This document shows, piece after piece, positions 61,836 through 64,000 of a DNA stretch of 64,000 nucleotides; the stretch's first letter is position 1, and the number at the start of each line of letters is the position of its first letter. The translations under genes were made by a program, and so were the position numbers. The DNA is from Methanolobus sediminis (GTDB lineage Archaea > Halobacteriota > Methanosarcinia > Methanosarcinales > Methanosarcinaceae). The DNA is taken from positions 1,860,001 to 1,924,000 of the forward strand of contig NZ_CP133592.1 of assembly GCF_031312595.1 (NCBI RefSeq). Reading direction: 5' to 3'. The notes below the pieces were generated by a model, which worked only from the letters and a program-made list of their open reading frames with translations, searched no databases and had not been told where the DNA came from.

Positions 61836-63132
61836 ACAATTCCTCCAGACCGTGCTTTACCTTTGCCATTTCCCTGTCAATAGAACTGAGCATGTTTCTG
61901 TCGATCTTGCGGCCTGAGAGCCTTTCAATGAAGAGCAGGGATTTTGTATGGTCTTCTGGCAAAAGACGCCATGTGGGCTTTTCCACATAATAGTCAATTC
62001 CACGAGCATATGCCATTATCTCTGACATAACATCCTCGCTTATCCAGCCAATGTCAACATAATAATCAAGAGCATCCATCAGATTGTTTCTTCCAACTCT
62101 TTCCATGAGGAACTCTATCCAGTTAAGCAGGACAACTACACTGGTAGGGTCTGCTTTTATGAACTCAAGTCTTACAAGAGGCAGGGCAGATTTCTTTGCA
62201 GCATGTTCCTCTGCATCTTCACTTTCCTGAGTACTTGTATCCTGGGCATTTTCATCGTCCTTAGAAGAAGCAACATTTGAACCTGCAACTGGAACTGGGC
62301 GATTTTCAAGATCTTCAAGCCTGATAGTAATAGCGGATGTAGTTTCTGCAAGGTCAAGCAAATTCTGATTAATGGAATCGGTACGTGTGAATAATTCGTC
62401 TGTTTTTGAGTTTAATTGCTCGATACTTTCATGCATCATTATCATGGCATCAGCGAATGCATCCATCTTGGATTCAAAATCCTGCAACCTTGAAGCAGCT
62501 TCTTCAGAGATACCTTTTGACATACTTAATTTCTGAGCAGTGGAATCAAACTCATTTTTCATGAGAACGAGCATATCACCCATTTCGGTGAGACGGGTCT
62601 CTGTCTTTTCAAATCTCTCAATAGTATCCCTGGAACCTGCACTATCCCCTACAAAAGGATTGACCTGGTTGGATACGATTTCATACAGGGATAATAATTC
62701 AAGGACACTCTGGTCGATCTTATCAACCGTTTTTCTAATTTCCTCATTGTCCCTCTGCACCATATTGAGAGTAACATCTGCTTTTGATACTTTAGACTCA
62801 ACTTCCTTGATCTTTTTGCGATTCTCCTCCAGCATCTCATTATCTATAGGTGCAGCCTGAGGAGCGGCTTGTCCCGGCATACCCGGCGGACCGCCGGGAG
62901 GAGACATACCCGGAGGAAATACAGAATCTCCGGGCGAACCTGGAGCCATGCCAGGAAGACCACCTAGTACAGGTGGCATACCAGCAGCCAGATCAGGAAC
63001 GGAACCCAGGTCAGGTCCACCCTGCATGAAAGGAGGGACATCACCACCAAACGGAGAGCCCCCTCCATTGCTCTTGTTCTTTTTGGAAAGAACAGAGGTA
63101 ACTTTTTTGATTTTATCACTAAATCCGGCCAT
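61825..63132 (-). CDS. arlD: Archaellum cytoplasmic protein ArlCDE (FlaC/D/E fusion type)
   Basis: 435 residues. The N-terminal part (about 20-95) is Gly/Pro/Met-rich and low-complexity (GGDVPPFMQGG, PPGGPPGMPG), residues about 100-265 are coiled-coil, and the last 110 residues are the FlaD/E domain (LLNWIEFLMERVGRNNLMDA, YVEKPTWRLLPEDHTKSLLF, RMLSS-like end). In euryarchaea, ArlC/D/E proteins couple chemotaxis signals (through CheF) to the motor. It heads the operon; no archaellin gene precedes it. Compare the giant paralogue at 21306-23969. Confidence 0.88.
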   Translation of the reverse strand: MAGFSDKIKKVTSVLSKKNKSNGGGSPFGGDVPPFMQGGPDLGSVPDLAAGMPPVLGGLPGMAPGSPGDSVFPPGMSPPGGPPGMPGQAAPQAAPIDNEMLEENRKKIKEVESKVSKADVTLNMVQRDNEEIRKTVDKIDQSVLELLSLYEIVSNQVNPFVGDSAGSRDTIERFEKTETRLTEMGDMLVLMKNEFDSTAQKLSMSKGISEEAASRLQDFESKMDAFADAMIMMHESIEQLNSKTDELFTRTDSINQNLLDLAETTSAITIRLEDLENRPVPVAGSNVASSKDDENAQDTSTQESEDAEEHAAKKSALPLVRLEFIKADPTSVVVLLNWIEFLMERVGRNNLMDALDYYVDIGWISEDVMSEIMAYARGIDYYVEKPTWRLLPEDHTKSLLFIERLSGRKIDRNMLSSIDREMAKVKHGLEELYGI

Positions 63133-63194
63133 ATTTCCACTGGTTTTATTTAATTAATGAGGGATATATCTATACACCTAACAATATAGGCTCA

Positions 63195-63209
63195 ATAATA
63201 TATATAAAT
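63195..63209. promoter_or_regulatory. Shared TATA region of the archaellum operon and divergent methyltransferase
   Basis: The stretch AATAATATATATAAA contains TATA boxes readable on both strands: minus-strand TTTATATATATTATT for arlCDE (leader about 45 bases) and plus-strand ATATATATAAAT for the gene at 63287 (leader about 55 bases). Confidence 0.55.
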
Positions 63210-63286
63210 TATGAATAAAACATGCGTTGAGCTTACTGTAAAATCAGATGATTTTAAATCATTTACCTGACTTGTAGGAGTAGTCC

Positions 63287-64000
63287 ATGGCACGTAAAAA
63301 GCAATTCAAAACAGAAATGATATCCGACAAGGATGGTATAAGATTTGCAACTCCTGAGCCTGTTGCTGAGTACAGGGCAAAGAGGCTGCAATGCAAAACA
63401 ATTGCTGACATCAGTTGCGGCATTGGTGGTCAGGCCCTATTTTTTGCTAAATACTGTGATTTTGTCTATGCTATTGAAATTGACCCTAAGAAAATAGCAT
63501 TTGCAAAAAAGAATGCTAAGATAATGGGTGTTGATAACATAGAATTCATTGTAGGTGATGCACTCTCTTCAGAAGTCATTGCAAAGTTACCGCAGTTGGA
63601 TGTTGTCTTTTCAGATCCTGCAAGACCGCCTACCGAAAAGGAGAGAAGCATTGACAACCTCAGTCCTTCTATCCCTGAAGTGATGAAAGCTTATGCGGAC
63701 ATTTCCCCAAACTTTGCTTTTGAAGCACCTCCACAATTATCTCCAGAGAAAATACCGTTTGACTGTGAAAGAGAATACATGTCCCTTGAAGGAAAGCTTA
63801 ACCGCCTTAACCTCTATTTTGGAGAACTGAAAAAAGCAGATGTTTCTGCTGTCGCGCTTCCGGGAAGCAATATTATCAGGAAAACAGGAGCTATCGAACC
63901 TGCAATTAAAGTAAAGGAAACAGCTCTTTACGCATATGAGCCAGAGGAATGTGTCACCAAGGCAGGTCTGCTTGAACAGCTTGTGGCAGAGCTTAAAAAA
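63287..64000 (+). CDS. SAM-dependent methyltransferase (THUMP-like/trimethylguanosine-synthase-like), runs off right edge
   Basis: At least 238 residues, open to the window end. After RFATPEPVAEYRAKRL comes SAM motif I ADISCGIGGQALFFA (about 40-54), the acidic loop VYAIEIDPKKIAFAKKN, and the catalytic-type DPARPPTEKERSIDNLSPS, in place of NPPY. Later AFEAPPQLSPEKIP and VSAVALPGS agree with the archaeal family that carries a THUMP-like C-terminal domain, probably acting on RNA. TAGGAG precedes the ATG. The C-terminal part is outside the window. Confidence 0.75.
   Translation, partial: MARKKQFKTEMISDKDGIRFATPEPVAEYRAKRLQCKTIADISCGIGGQALFFAKYCDFVYAIEIDPKKIAFAKKNAKIMGVDNIEFIVGDALSSEVIAKLPQLDVVFSDPARPPTEKERSIDNLSPSIPEVMKAYADISPNFAFEAPPQLSPEKIPFDCEREYMSLEGKLNRLNLYFGELKKADVSAVALPGSNIIRKTGAIEPAIKVKETALYAYEPEECVTKAGLLEQLVAELKK

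Overview
The window reads as chromosomal DNA of a motile methylotrophic methanogen of the Methanosarcinaceae (Methanolobus/Methanococcoides-like). The support is archaeal information-processing genes (transcription factor S, PCNA, primase large subunit PriL, archaeal threonyl-tRNA synthetase, RtcB with archease), methanogen cofactor genes (MptD for tetrahydromethanopterin; a homoaconitase-type small subunit and a homoisocitrate/isopropylmalate dehydrogenase for coenzyme B or leucine), archaeal lipid head-group enzymes, archaeosortase A, AglB, an archaellum operon, TATA-box promoters with T-rich terminators, and moderate-to-low GC. The genus is inference; no rRNA is present.

Layout. 1-2.2 kb: a DUF3795-like fragment, then a two-gene unit with an HExxH metallopeptidase-like protein and a small partner (a possible conflict-type module), and a small membrane protein. 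2.3-8.9 kb: tRNA-Thr(TGT), class II aldolase, archaetidylinositol-phosphate synthase, archease/hydrolase/RtcB, a possible structured RNA, a PUA protein and a bactofilin-like protein. 9-11.3 kb: argD-hisC. 11.3-13.8 kb (minus): archaeosortase A, archaetidylserine decarboxylase, archaetidylserine synthase, MptD. 14.1-16.7 kb: Nudix, TFS, PCNA, PriL. 16.8-17.1 kb: two facing gene remnants, one being a PEF-CTERM sorting tail. 17.2-19.4 kb: shikimate-kinase-like P-loop kinase, UPF0210 and its ACT partner. 19.8-24 kb: a pilin locus facing a very large FlaC/D/E-like protein with 25-residue repeats. 24.4-34.1 kb (all minus): ThiI, two acylphosphatase-fold proteins, ThrRS, AI-2E-type exporter, a PUA-PAPS-reductase-ferredoxin fusion, and the two-subunit SudAB/NfnAB-like flavoprotein.

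34.4-54.2 kb (plus) is a surface-glycan island: ManC, an epimerase, a sugar nucleotidyltransferase, UDP-xylose synthase, GDP-mannose dehydratase, a flippase, then a visibly AT-richer run of methyltransferases and glycosyltransferases including a GT11 fucosyltransferase, then GDP-fucose synthase, a GT2 and the oligosaccharyltransferase AglB. Together these can make GDP-mannose, GDP-fucose and UDP-xylose (the last from UDP-glucuronate made elsewhere), assemble a lipid-linked glycan, flip it and transfer it to protein. 54.3-56.7 kb: hacB/leuD-like gene, an unknown Cys-rich protein, aksF/leuB-like gene. 56.8-63.1 kb (minus): archaellum genes arlCDE-F-G-H-I-J without an archaellin gene at the head. 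A divergent methyltransferase runs off the right edge.

Most likely sources of new biology: the HExxH/partner pair at 0.2-1.9 kb, the giant ArlCDE-like repeat protein, the archaeosortase/archaetidylserine operon, the PEF-CTERM remnant junction, the unknown gene between the coenzyme B/leucine genes, and two structured intergenic elements. All functional calls come from reading motifs by eye; no database search was run.
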